Of a stretch of DNA of 64,000 nucleotides, positions 1 through 7,792 are shown piece after piece. Every line of letters starts with the position of its first letter. Position 1 is the first letter of the stretch. This stretch comes from Shewanella benthica. GTDB lineage: Bacteria > Pseudomonadota > Gammaproteobacteria > Enterobacterales > Shewanellaceae. The DNA is taken from positions 1-64,000 of the forward strand of contig JAKVHY010000015.1 of NCBI GenBank assembly GCA_023284085.1, in the 5' to 3' direction. Position numbers and translations under genes: made by a program. The notes under the pieces were generated by a model. It made no database searches. It saw only the letters and a list, made by a program, of their open reading frames with translations, and was not told the DNA's origin.

Positions 1-414
1 TATAGAGATGAACGCTTCAATGGAATTCACTATGGGCTTATCGGATGGTATTGCCTGGCCTTGGTCAAGTTTACGCTACATAGCTATTAATAAGCTGGGG
101 GTATAGAGATGAACGCTTCAATGGAATTCACTATGGGCTTATCGGATGGTATTGCCTGGCCTTGGTCAAGTTTACGCTACATAGCTATTAATAAGCTGGG
201 GGTATAGAGATGGATGGATCGATGGAATTCACCATGGGGTTTGATGGTATCGCCAGGCCGAGTTTGCGCTACATAGCGATTAATAAGCTGGGGGTATAGA
301 GATGAACGCTTCAATGGAATTCACTTTGGAATTCACTGTGGGCTTATCCGATGGTATTGCCAGGCTTTGGTCAAGTTTACGCTACATAGCTATTAATAAG
401 CTGGGGGGATAGAG
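1..414 (+). repeat. Tandem array of about 101-bp units, each a mini-ORF copying the start of the NrfD gene
   Basis: Four head-to-tail units start at 1, 102, 203 and 295 (lengths 101, 101, 92 and 113). Units 1 and 2 are identical. A fifth, partial unit begins at 408 and becomes the genuine NrfD gene. Each unit has a purine-rich ribosome site (GCTGGGGG), then an ATG, then an ORF ending in TAG, and the next ATG follows two bases later (TAGAGATG). The ORFs lie at 8-106, 109-207, 210-299 and 302-412 and encode 32, 32, 29 and 36 residues. Their first half matches the NrfD N-terminus (SMEFTMGLSDGIAWPW). Their second half (SLRYIAINKLGV) is probably the C-terminal tail of the upstream gene, so the unit spans a gene junction. 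The length differences (minus 9, plus 12) keep frame. The array continues past the window edge or begins near it. Confidence 0.9.
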
Positions 415-1362
415 ATGGATGGTTCAATGGAATTCACTATGGGGCTATCTGATGGTATCGCTTGGCCTTGGCCAATCGCGGTATACCTGTTCTTTGCAGG
501 GATTTCAGGTGGTGCTATAGCAACGGCGATATTTATTCGTTTTTACAAGGGACAGACTGCAAACACGCCATTTTATAAAGCTGCTGCACTGATCTCTTTA
601 GTGACGATTAGCTTAGGCATGCTCTGTTTGGTTTTGGATTTGACTAACCCACTGTTTTTCTGGCGGATATTGGTTTTCTACAATCTTAGCTCTGTGATGT
701 CGATAGGTGTGATAGCACTGACAGCTTACATTCCACTGGTTGCCTTGATCACACTGCTCGCGTTTGAAGGTGAGATACGTAAGATCCCTGCTCTGGGTAT
801 GTTACTGCCAATCATCGACAAGCTAAAAGCTGTGCGTCGCCCATGCGAAGTCGTGGTATTGATTTTAGCGATGGCGGTGTGTGCCTATACAGGTTTCTTG
901 ATCTCAGCATTAATTCGCTTCCCCATCATTAATACCTCTGTATTACCGGCGTTATTCATTGTCTCTGGTATTTCAGCAGGTGCGGCAAGTGCAAAAATGC
1001 TTGCTGTTTCAATGTTTAAGGAAGAGCTGCATAGCCAGGATATGAAACTGCTTCATGGGGCTGAATGGCCAATCATGGCCGCTGAGATGTTGTTTATCTT
1101 TATGATCGCTATGTCTCTGTTTTCTGGTAATGCTGGAATGCAGAATGCTTTCTCTGCTTTTCATACCGGTGACTGGGCGGGTGTATTTTGGCTTGGTGTT
1201 GTGGGAGTTGGTTTTGCTGGCCCGTTACTACTTAATTTTGCAACGAGTAAGCGTTTTAGTCACTCAGCGCAAGCCTTTTATGCATCGGGTGTATGTGCAG
1301 TCAGTGGCATGATGTGCCTACGACTATTCATCATCTATGCGGGTCAAAATTTTGCTATCTAA
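415..1362 (+). CDS. nrfD: NrfD/PsrC-type membrane subunit, probably SirD of a sulfite-reductase system
   Basis: A 315-residue polytopic inner-membrane protein of the NrfD/PsrC family, with about eight hydrophobic segments. These proteins oxidise quinol and pass electrons through a partner iron-sulfur subunit (NrfC type) to periplasmic reductases. The N-terminus (GIAWPWPIAVYLFFAGISGG) is typical of the family. It is followed closely by NosL/NosD/NosF/NosY-type genes. In Shewanella that combination belongs to the sir cluster for the octahaem copper-dependent sulfite reductase, so sirD is the likely identity; this rests on gene order recalled from the genus. The start at 415 has a G-rich ribosome site shared with the upstream mini-ORF array, whose last stop codon ends two bases before this ATG, so translational coupling is likely. 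Confidence 0.85.
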   Translation: MDGSMEFTMGLSDGIAWPWPIAVYLFFAGISGGAIATAIFIRFYKGQTANTPFYKAAALISLVTISLGMLCLVLDLTNPLFFWRILVFYNLSSVMSIGVIALTAYIPLVALITLLAFEGEIRKIPALGMLLPIIDKLKAVRRPCEVVVLILAMAVCAYTGFLISALIRFPIINTSVLPALFIVSGISAGAASAKMLAVSMFKEELHSQDMKLLHGAEWPIMAAEMLFIFMIAMSLFSGNAGMQNAFSAFHTGDWAGVFWLGVVGVGFAGPLLLNFATSKRFSHSAQAFYASGVCAVSGMMCLRLFIIYAGQNFAI

Positions 1363-1377
1363 CGAGCACAGATAGGT

Positions 1378-1423
1378 ATCCCACCTAATCCACTATCCCT
1401 GCAAGGTTAGTATCAGGTGGGAT
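1378..1423 (+). repeat. Hairpin element A with conserved loop motif
   Basis: ATCCCACCT (1378-1386) pairs perfectly with AGGTGGGAT (1415-1423). The loop contains TCCCTGCAAGGTT (1396-1408), which also occurs in hairpin B at 1477-1514. No T-run follows, so this is not a standard terminator. Confidence 0.7.
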
Positions 1424-1476
1424 CACCACACTGACTGGTAGAAAGTAAAACGCTCAAAGTGTCACCTGTTACTCAT

Positions 1477-1514
1477 ACCTCTCTGGTTGTTCCCTGCAAG
1501 GTTGCTAGAGAGGT
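1477..1514 (+). repeat. Hairpin element B with the same loop motif
   Basis: ACCTCTCT (1477-1484) pairs with AGAGAGGT (1507-1514), and the loop again carries TCCCTGCAAGGTT (1491-1503). The stems of A and B differ in sequence but the loop motif is identical. Both lie in the nrfD-nosL intergenic region. Confidence 0.7.
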
Positions 1515-1546
1515 GTTGAGTCACTTTATTGCTTGTTGGAATTATC

Positions 1547-2035
1547 ATGAAAAAATTTATTATATTATGCTTAATACTGCCGTCTCTTTTTGCTTGTAGT
1601 CAGAGTGAAAATGATACGCCAAAACAGCAAGCCGAAATAATTAACCAGCATGATCGCTGTCACCAATGTGGCATGATGATCAAGAAATACCCTGGCCCCA
1701 AAGGGCAGGTTCACTTGCGAGGCGAGCAGTTAGTCCCTAAGTTTTGTTCGACGCGTGATATGTTCAGCTTTTCACTTCAGCCGGAAAATCAGCGTCAAAT
1801 ATTAAGTCTTATGGTGCACAATATGGCGATAACAGATTGGGATCACCCTGTAGATTCAAGTTTTATTGATGCTAAGACGGCTTGGTATGTTTATGGCACG
1901 AGTAAGCTGGCGGTAATGGGTCCTGCGATTGCTTCATTTGGCACAAAAGAGACTGCTGAGCAATTTGCTAAAGAGTTTGGTGGAGCTGTGTTGCAATTTG
2001 AAGATATCACCCTTGAAGTTCTAGCGGGCTACTAA
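1547..2035 (+). CDS. nosL: NosL-family copper-binding lipoprotein (SirJ-like)
   Basis: A lipoprotein of about 162 residues: the signal sequence ends in LFAC with the lipidated cysteine at residue 17. The NosL family donates Cu(I) to periplasmic metalloenzymes. The sequence shows a CHQCGMMI metal-binding motif, a conserved later cysteine (KFCSTRDMF) and the typical C-terminal half (FGTKETAEQFAKEFGG). The ATG at 1547 is chosen because it begins the signal peptide directly; an upstream TTG at 1529 would add six residues. It sits in a nrfD-nosL-nosD-nosF-nosY order. In a sulfite reductase cluster its job would be to supply copper for the haem-copper active site of the SirA/MccA enzyme. That link is inferred from the neighbours. 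Confidence 0.85.
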   Translation: MKKFIILCLILPSLFACSQSENDTPKQQAEIINQHDRCHQCGMMIKKYPGPKGQVHLRGEQLVPKFCSTRDMFSFSLQPENQRQILSLMVHNMAITDWDHPVDSSFIDAKTAWYVYGTSKLAVMGPAIASFGTKETAEQFAKEFGGAVLQFEDITLEVLAGY

Positions 2036-2080
2036 GATGATTTGTTTTTCTACACTGTAACGTGTTTGGAGAGCCGTAAA

Positions 2081-3337
2081 ATGTATCGCATCGGACTATT
2101 AGTCTGCCTACTGGCTTTCTCTCATCTTTCACTGGCTAGCATCATAGATATTTATGATGCCGGTGAGCTTAGGTACTATCTGCAACATGCCCAACCCGGT
2201 GACAGCTTGCAGCTTAAAGCCGGCCTTTATCAAGGTCAGTTTAAGGTAAACAAACCCCTATCAATCTTCAGTATGGAAGCGGTTACTATCGATGCATTAG
2301 GTAAAGGTAGTGCTTTTACTGTGTCTGCTACCGATGTGAGTATCTCTGGATTAATTATCCGCAATTGGGGTAACGATCACTATGAGAGTGACGCGGCGAT
2401 TCTAGCCCTAGCGGGGAGCGATCGACTCACAGTAACCAGTAATGTGTTAAAGGGGGACGGTTTTGGCATCTATGGTCGTGATATCGAAGGTATTCAGATA
2501 GTGGCGAACACCATAGAGGGTAACCCAGAGCTATTTAAATTAGATCGAGGTGATGGTATTCACCTGCGACATGTGAAATCGCCTTCCATCTGCGATAACA
2601 CCATCTCTCAGGTTCGCGACGGCGTCTATCTGGAGTCGACTCTGTATAGCAAGGTGCTGGGAAATCGCTTCTTTGAACAGCAATATGGCATTCACTACAT
2701 GCATTCAAAGCATGATGAGGCCGCGAATAATCAGAGTTATCGCGTCGATGGTGGCTATGCCCTGATGAACTCTGAGAAGATCCACCTGCACCATAATAGC
2801 GTCTGGCAAGCCGTGGATTTCGGCATTCTGCTCAATATGACCAAGGATTCTCTGATCGAGTCTAATAGCGTAGAGAGGATCGTTAATCCCGCAGAAGACG
2901 TGCTACCAGGCAAAGAAGGTAAAGGGATCTTTATCTATGGCGCCAGAGATAATAGCGTGCGCGGCAATCGTTTTGCTCATAGCGATATTGGCTTTTATAT
3001 GGCCATGGGAGGCGAGGGAAATAGGGTCTATGAGAACCAGTTTCTCGATAACTTCAGCCAGGTTAAATATGTTGGCGATAAACTGCTTGAGTGGAGCCGA
3101 GATGGTCGCGGCAACTACTGGAGTGGCTATTTAGGTTGGGATCATAACCTAGATGGGATCGGCAACACTCCATATAGGCCAAATGACAGCATTGATAAGT
3201 TATTCTGGCTCTATCCCGAGGCGAGTTTTCTGATGGATAGTCCCATAGTCACGGTGCTGCGATGGGTGGATCGCCAGTTCGAAATCGGTGCTGACAGTGG
3301 CATTATCGATAGCTACCCCCTGTTGAATTCGATGTAA
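2081..3337 (+). CDS. nosD: NosD-family periplasmic copper maturation protein (SirK-like)
   Basis: About 418 residues with a cleavable signal peptide (MYRIGLLVCLLAFSHLSLAS) and then a right-handed parallel beta-helix built of repeated short strands, seen as recurring N-N and G-I/V patterns (GDGFGIYGRDIEGIQIVANT, RDGVYLES). NosD works with the NosF-NosY ABC transporter in maturing copper enzymes. The start at 2081 is preferred to an upstream in-frame ATG at 2042, because the signal peptide begins there and GGAG lies nine bases upstream. The conserved C-terminal region GNYWSGYLGWDHNLDGIG is typical of NosD. Here it is likely to serve the sulfite reductase rather than nitrous oxide reductase, since no nosZ or nosR is visible. 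Confidence 0.88.
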   Translation: MYRIGLLVCLLAFSHLSLASIIDIYDAGELRYYLQHAQPGDSLQLKAGLYQGQFKVNKPLSIFSMEAVTIDALGKGSAFTVSATDVSISGLIIRNWGNDHYESDAAILALAGSDRLTVTSNVLKGDGFGIYGRDIEGIQIVANTIEGNPELFKLDRGDGIHLRHVKSPSICDNTISQVRDGVYLESTLYSKVLGNRFFEQQYGIHYMHSKHDEAANNQSYRVDGGYALMNSEKIHLHHNSVWQAVDFGILLNMTKDSLIESNSVERIVNPAEDVLPGKEGKGIFIYGARDNSVRGNRFAHSDIGFYMAMGGEGNRVYENQFLDNFSQVKYVGDKLLEWSRDGRGNYWSGYLGWDHNLDGIGNTPYRPNDSIDKLFWLYPEASFLMDSPIVTVLRWVDRQFEIGADSGIIDSYPLLNSM

Positions 3338-3344
3338 GTGTAAG

Positions 3345-3374
3345 CCAGAGATCATGGTTTTCTCCAATCTCTGG
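3345..3374 (+). other. Intra-operon hairpin between nosD and nosF
   Basis: CCAGAGAT (3345-3352) and ATCTCTGG (3367-3374) form a perfect 8-bp stem just after the NosD stop codon. There is no T-run, so it may stabilise mRNA or tune downstream expression rather than terminate. Confidence 0.5.
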
Positions 3375-3404
3375 ACGAATAGTCAGTGTTAATTAGGATA
3401 AGTG

Positions 3405-4316
3405 ATGAATAACGAGCTCGTGGTTATCGGTCGACATATTAGGCATGAATTTGGCGATTTTGTGGTGCTGGATGATGTTAGCTTTAGTTTATATCAGGGA
3501 CAGACCATGGCGCTTCTTGGTCATAACGGTGCCGGTAAATCGACATTGATTAAGATACTGCTGGGCCTCATCTTACCATCGAGTGGTGAGATAGATATCT
3601 TGGGTAAAACCCAATTAGCTAAAGATGCCAGAGCGGATCTGCGTATTGGCTACCTACCGGAAAATGTCAGCTTCTATGATAAGTTGACCGGTGAAGAGAT
3701 CTTAACCTATTTTGCCGAATTAAAGGGCATAGGTCCTCGTAAGGTTAACCAACTTATTGAGGAGTTTGGCTTAGGGTATGCCAAAGATCGTCGCCTCAAC
3801 ACCTACTCAAAAGGGATGGCACAGCGACTCGGTTTTGCTCAGGCGATATTGAGTGAGCCTGAGCTGTTACTGCTCGATGAGCCCACAGTTGGACTCGACC
3901 CTGCGGCCTCGCAATTTCTATATGCCAAGATTGATGAGTTAAAACGTCAAGGTACGGCTGTGATTGTCTGTACTCATGAGCTCTCCTTGATCGAAAACAA
4001 CCTAGATAGTGCACTTATTCTAGCCAAAGGACGCAGCTTGGCTGCCGGAGATATGGCAGCTCTGCGTCAACAAAGTGAGTTAAAGGTAAAGATAACCTCC
4101 CCTATGCTTGAGCAGGCAATCCAAGGGTCTGCACGGTTACAGCAGATTAGTCAGGGTAATGCGCTTTATGTGGATAGCATGGATAAGCCTGAATTGCTTG
4201 AGTACCTAACTTCACAGTGTGGTGTATTTGACCTGTCGATTTTTGAGCCTGGGTTGGCCGAGATTTATCATCATTATAATAATCAAGCCAGTGGCATCTG
4301 TAGTCAGTTAAAGTAG
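3405..4316 (+). CDS. nosF: ABC transporter ATP-binding protein, NosF type (SirL-like)
   Basis: A cytoplasmic ATPase of about 303 residues. It has a Walker A motif (GHNGAGKST, near residue 42), a signature region (YSKGMAQRLGFAQA) and a Walker B motif with the D-loop (LLLLDEPTVGLDP), followed by a His switch (VCTHELS). The C-terminal hundred residues are variable, as usual in NosF/CcmA-like proteins. ATG 3405 is chosen over the in-frame GTG at 3402 because AGGA (3395-3398) is then well spaced. It partners the NosY-type permease nine bases downstream to form the exporter that supports NosD in copper-site assembly. The transported molecule is unknown; a sulfur species has been proposed for Nos systems. 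Confidence 0.9.
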   Translation: MNNELVVIGRHIRHEFGDFVVLDDVSFSLYQGQTMALLGHNGAGKSTLIKILLGLILPSSGEIDILGKTQLAKDARADLRIGYLPENVSFYDKLTGEEILTYFAELKGIGPRKVNQLIEEFGLGYAKDRRLNTYSKGMAQRLGFAQAILSEPELLLLDEPTVGLDPAASQFLYAKIDELKRQGTAVIVCTHELSLIENNLDSALILAKGRSLAAGDMAALRQQSELKVKITSPMLEQAIQGSARLQQISQGNALYVDSMDKPELLEYLTSQCGVFDLSIFEPGLAEIYHHYNNQASGICSQLK

Positions 4317-4325
4317 AGTTTTAGT

Positions 4326-5174
4326 ATGTTTATGAATAACAGTCAGTTTCGTCGTTCTCCTGTGATGGTCATCGCCAAAAAAGAGGTGAGAGATAGCCTG
4401 AGAAATCGATGGGTCCTGTTTATTTCACTGATCTTCCTCGTGCTATCACTTAGCGTGACTTTTGCGGGGAGTGCTATAAAGGGAGAGCTATCTCTACCTG
4501 AGATATCAGCCTTGATGTCTAGTCTATCGACCATCTCGGTCTTTATCATTCCTCTAGTGGCAATGTTGATAAGCCACGATGCCTTTGTGGGGGAAGATGA
4601 GGCTGGGACGCTATTGTTACTGCTCTCCTATCCATTGACACGCAGGCAGATCTTGCTGGGTAAGTTACTGGGACATAGTGTGATTATGATCTTTACTACC
4701 TGCTTTGCCTTTGGCTTTACCTGTATGTTATTGCTACTGCTCGCTGATACCTACGATGGCTTTAGTACTCTGGTTCATTTCATGCAGTTTATTTTTAGCA
4801 GCATCATGTTAGCGGTTATCTTTATTTTATTGGGCTATGTCGTCAGCCTAAAGGCGACAGAGAAGGCAAAAGCGGTGGCAAGCATTTTACTGCTCTGGTT
4901 CCTCTTTGTGCTTATTTATGATCTCCTGCTGTTAACCTTGTTGGTTGCAGACTTGTCATTTATCAATCAAGGGGTGTTCAAGGTTTTGATTGTGTTGAAC
5001 CCAACAGATATTTATCGGGCAATGAACCTGATCGGCATCGAGGGTGGTAGCGGCAGTCTGTCGGTATTTTCAGATTCTGGCTGGGGCTTTTCTGGCTTAT
5101 GTGGCGCAATGTTGACCTGGATTTCTATTCTGGTGGCAGCATGTTACGTCATATTTAATAAGCGGCCCCTATAG
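4326..5174 (+). CDS. nosY: ABC transporter permease, NosY type (SirM-like)
   Basis: 282 residues with about six membrane-spanning segments and the family's N-terminal cytoplasmic start (VIAKKEVRDSLRNRWVLF) and central motif (DEAGTLLLLLSYPLTRRQIL). It is the membrane partner of the NosF ATPase just upstream. The last gene of the cluster on this strand; the next gene starts after a 219-bp gap and encodes a regulator. A second ATG at 4332 is a possible start. Confidence 0.88.
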   Translation: MFMNNSQFRRSPVMVIAKKEVRDSLRNRWVLFISLIFLVLSLSVTFAGSAIKGELSLPEISALMSSLSTISVFIIPLVAMLISHDAFVGEDEAGTLLLLLSYPLTRRQILLGKLLGHSVIMIFTTCFAFGFTCMLLLLLADTYDGFSTLVHFMQFIFSSIMLAVIFILLGYVVSLKATEKAKAVASILLLWFLFVLIYDLLLLTLLVADLSFINQGVFKVLIVLNPTDIYRAMNLIGIEGGSGSLSVFSDSGWGFSGLCGAMLTWISILVAACYVIFNKRPL

Positions 5175-5393
5175 CACTAGCGTTATAAATTACCTTGGCT
5201 AAATTAGGTAGTTTTTACTCGTATGCATAATGTAAAGACACCATAAAAATGTGTGATAACCTTCTATTTTGAAGGAGTGTTTTCTAGACTAATTGCGAAA
5301 AGAGTCACATTATCCAGTAACTAAAGTAAGTAGACTAATGTGTAGTCGATCTATTACACCAAGAATATTATTGCCGATTAGTTGAGGTTTAAA

Positions 5394-6677
5394 GTGCAAA
5401 AAATCACTCCCTATTTGGAGTTAGACGCAGAAGCCAAGCAGTTGCTGGATCGTGCTGAAAATAAAACAATTACCTTGACCCCCTCAGAGTCGGCGGTGTT
5501 AAATCAGCTCATCATCTCCTCAGGTGCTGTGTGCACTAAAGAGGAACTATTGGCCGCAGGTTGGGTTGATCGAGTTGTTGCCGCAACTTCATTGACTCAA
5601 TGTGTTAGCACTTTACGAAAAAAGCTGGAGCCATACCCTGAAGTTGTTCTAAGAACGATAGCAGGAAGAGGTTATCAACTTAATATCTCTAACCGTTCCC
5701 ATATCACAATGTTGGCGGTAAATGATCCCATTGCGGTGCGTGATGCGATTATTGATGTGTCCTTGTTGGTGAAGGTCAGCGGCATAGTCATTGCTGTAAT
5801 GTTGATGACCTGCCTGTGGTACTGCAGTGACTATCATGGGGTCGTGAAAAATATCGCAAGCTGGAATAGTGAAAAAACCATTCCACTGAACATTGGTGGC
5901 ATAAAGCAAGTGGTTCCTCTGTTATATAAGGATGATGTGGCGCATCTTCATCCCAGTATGTGGCAGAAACATCTAGCCCCAGAGAGTAATCACCTAGTCC
6001 AGTTAAAGCCCTACAGAGGATACGCAGCCACAGACGGTAATTATTACTCTATGGCTATCTGCCCTGATTTTGATAAAAATGGCTGTTCCGGCTATGGGTT
6101 AATCAATATTGCAGCCACAGATCTCACTCCTGCCGGTCTGCATATGGACAGCTTTGCTGAGTTGACCAAGACCATGGAGCAGAGGATCCGCTATAACCGG
6201 GTGATCATTCCGCCCACAGAGCTAGACCAGGGCAATTTTGTTGAGCATAACTATCACGCCGATATTTACTATCCGGTAAAAGGCGAGATGTTGGTTCGAT
6301 CTGATATCAGCCTGTCTTTAATTTATGAAGATGATAGTAGTGGTAAGTTTTACTCGGCGGCCTGTGTGACCGATGAAGGCTGTTTGACCACGCCAATAAA
6401 ATATAAAGTTAAAGGGCATTTTACTCAGTACAGAGAGAAAATTGGTGAACTTGACGTCGATGTGTTTCAAGTTAAGGTGACACAAAAGCAGCTATTCAAG
6501 CCTGATAAAGTGAGCTCTGCCGCAATGCCATTTTATCGTGAGATTAGAAAACATGAGATTATCGAAGAGGATCTCTATTTTTATCGACTCTACAAGGATA
6601 AAGAAACAGCTGTTTGGATAGTGCCTCTGCTTGGTAATACAGTCGCTTGGTATAAGTACGATAAAGTGAAAATTTAA
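5394..6677 (+). CDS. Membrane-anchored winged-helix transcriptional regulator (ToxR/CadC-like)
   Basis: About 427 residues. Residues 1-100 form an OmpR/PhoB-type winged helix (LTPSESAVLNQLI, then the recognition region TSLTQCVSTLRKKL and the wing VVLRTIAGRGYQL). A single transmembrane helix follows near residues 125-145 (VSGIVIAVMLMTCLW), then a periplasmic domain of about 280 residues of unknown fold. The design resembles ToxR and CadC, which sense the periplasm and bind DNA directly from the membrane. GTG 5394 is chosen because GAGG (5384-5387) is well spaced; an upstream TTG at 5382 overlaps that site. It lies downstream of the sir/nos-type operon and could regulate it, but no direct evidence is present. 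Confidence 0.8.
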   Translation: MQKITPYLELDAEAKQLLDRAENKTITLTPSESAVLNQLIISSGAVCTKEELLAAGWVDRVVAATSLTQCVSTLRKKLEPYPEVVLRTIAGRGYQLNISNRSHITMLAVNDPIAVRDAIIDVSLLVKVSGIVIAVMLMTCLWYCSDYHGVVKNIASWNSEKTIPLNIGGIKQVVPLLYKDDVAHLHPSMWQKHLAPESNHLVQLKPYRGYAATDGNYYSMAICPDFDKNGCSGYGLINIAATDLTPAGLHMDSFAELTKTMEQRIRYNRVIIPPTELDQGNFVEHNYHADIYYPVKGEMLVRSDISLSLIYEDDSSGKFYSAACVTDEGCLTTPIKYKVKGHFTQYREKIGELDVDVFQVKVTQKQLFKPDKVSSAAMPFYREIRKHEIIEEDLYFYRLYKDKETAVWIVPLLGNTVAWYKYDKVKI

Positions 6678-6684
6678 GCTTGAG

Positions 6685-6852
6685 TAAAAGAAGGTGCGAG
6701 GTTCGAGATAAAAGCAGGACGCTTCGCTGCGAGTACCGAGAGCGGCTGCGCCTGCGAGTTCGGGCTACGCCCTACGAATGAGGAACAAGCTTTTGCTTTG
6801 TCCTCGTAGAAGAGCGTTCTCGTCACTTTTAGTGAGCTTGCGAACGCCCTAG
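6685..6852. repeat. Compact palindromic intergenic element
   Basis: The 170-bp convergent gap is full of small inverted repeats: CGGGCTACGCCC, ACAAGCTTTTGCTTTGT, and a compound stem in which GCGTTC pairs with GAACGC and CACT pairs with AGTG around 6813-6848. It is more GC-rich and structured than the flanking gaps. It looks like a dispersed REP-like element, and could also terminate the two converging transcripts. Other copies were not seen in the window. Confidence 0.4.
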
Positions 6853-6861
6853 TAACTGTTT

Positions 6862-7572
6862 CTATTTTATAAACGCAAACGCATCGCCGTAGAGGTGTTC
6901 TTCCTCTACACCAATGGCGCGGAAGACTTCTCTGGCTGCGCCCACCATGTCGAAACGGCCGGCAATATAGATATCATAGCCATGTAGGCTAACGAAATCG
7001 GCCTTGATCTGGGCTAATAGGTTAGCCTTCTTGCCTTTCCAATCTCCGCCTGCTTCTTCGAGCACAGGAACGAAATGCAACCAGGGATGGGCATCATGCC
7101 ACTCACGGGCAATCGTTTCGTAATACATGGCATCGGCGTTACGACAACCCCAATACAGAGTCGTTTCGATCTTCTGTCCGAGTGCTATCTGCTGCTCGAC
7201 GATACTCTTGATGTAAGAGAATCCAGTACCACCGGCGATCAGTAATCTTGGACGCAGGCTCTCGTGGCGCAGGTGAGCCTCACCGCCTGGTACTTCTATT
7301 TCAATCTTAATACCGTTTGCCAAGCACTCTTTCATGCGCTCGACCACTTGCATAGGGTAGCTTTCGCTGACCGCGGCGCCGATATGCAGTTCGATAAGTG
7401 CTGAATTTGGTGCCGAAGCGATTGAGAATGGGCGTTTATCTTGCTCACCCATGACAACACAGAGGTACTGACCAGCGTTGAAGTCGAACGCTGTTTCAGG
7501 TTTTAGAATGATTTGATAAACCGCATCATTGAATGGGGTAACAGTTTTGATTGTACAGCTTATGGTGTTCAT
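6862..7572 (-). CDS. fre: NAD(P)H-flavin reductase
   Basis: 236 residues, the normal size for Fre/LuxG. It reduces free flavins with NAD(P)H. The flavin-binding RPFSIASAP motif and the nucleotide-binding GGTGFSYIKSI motif are present, and the C-terminus (LYGDAFAFIK) is typical. It has a good ribosome site (AAGGA) six bases before the ATG. It lies downstream of ubiD on the same strand, the same pairing as in Escherichia coli, where ubiD and fre are adjacent. Reduced flavin is relevant to UbiD, which needs prenylated FMN. Confidence 0.93.
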   Translation of the reverse strand: MNTISCTIKTVTPFNDAVYQIILKPETAFDFNAGQYLCVVMGEQDKRPFSIASAPNSALIELHIGAAVSESYPMQVVERMKECLANGIKIEIEVPGGEAHLRHESLRPRLLIAGGTGFSYIKSIVEQQIALGQKIETTLYWGCRNADAMYYETIAREWHDAHPWLHFVPVLEEAGGDWKGKKANLLAQIKADFVSLHGYDIYIAGRFDMVGAAREVFRAIGVEEEHLYGDAFAFIK

Positions 7573-7792
7573 CTAACGTCCTTTTCGAACCCCTCTGTGG
7601 GAGCTTTACTATTTATTAGTTCAAAGTTAATAGTTTAAAGTGGTTCAGAGCACTTGCTTCAGAACCAAGTTAAAACAGATACATTAATCATAGTCATTTT
7701 CGGCAGGTTAAGCGGGAAATAGCCAGCGTGCCAGAAGCTTGGTTCGAAGCCCAAGTTTGTCAACTCAAGCCTCTAAACTCTAGTCTATAAAC

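Noticed and set aside
1-414. CRISPR array as an explanation of the start-of-window repeats
   Set aside because: The units are about 101 bp with no alternation of short repeats and unique spacers, and each is coding.
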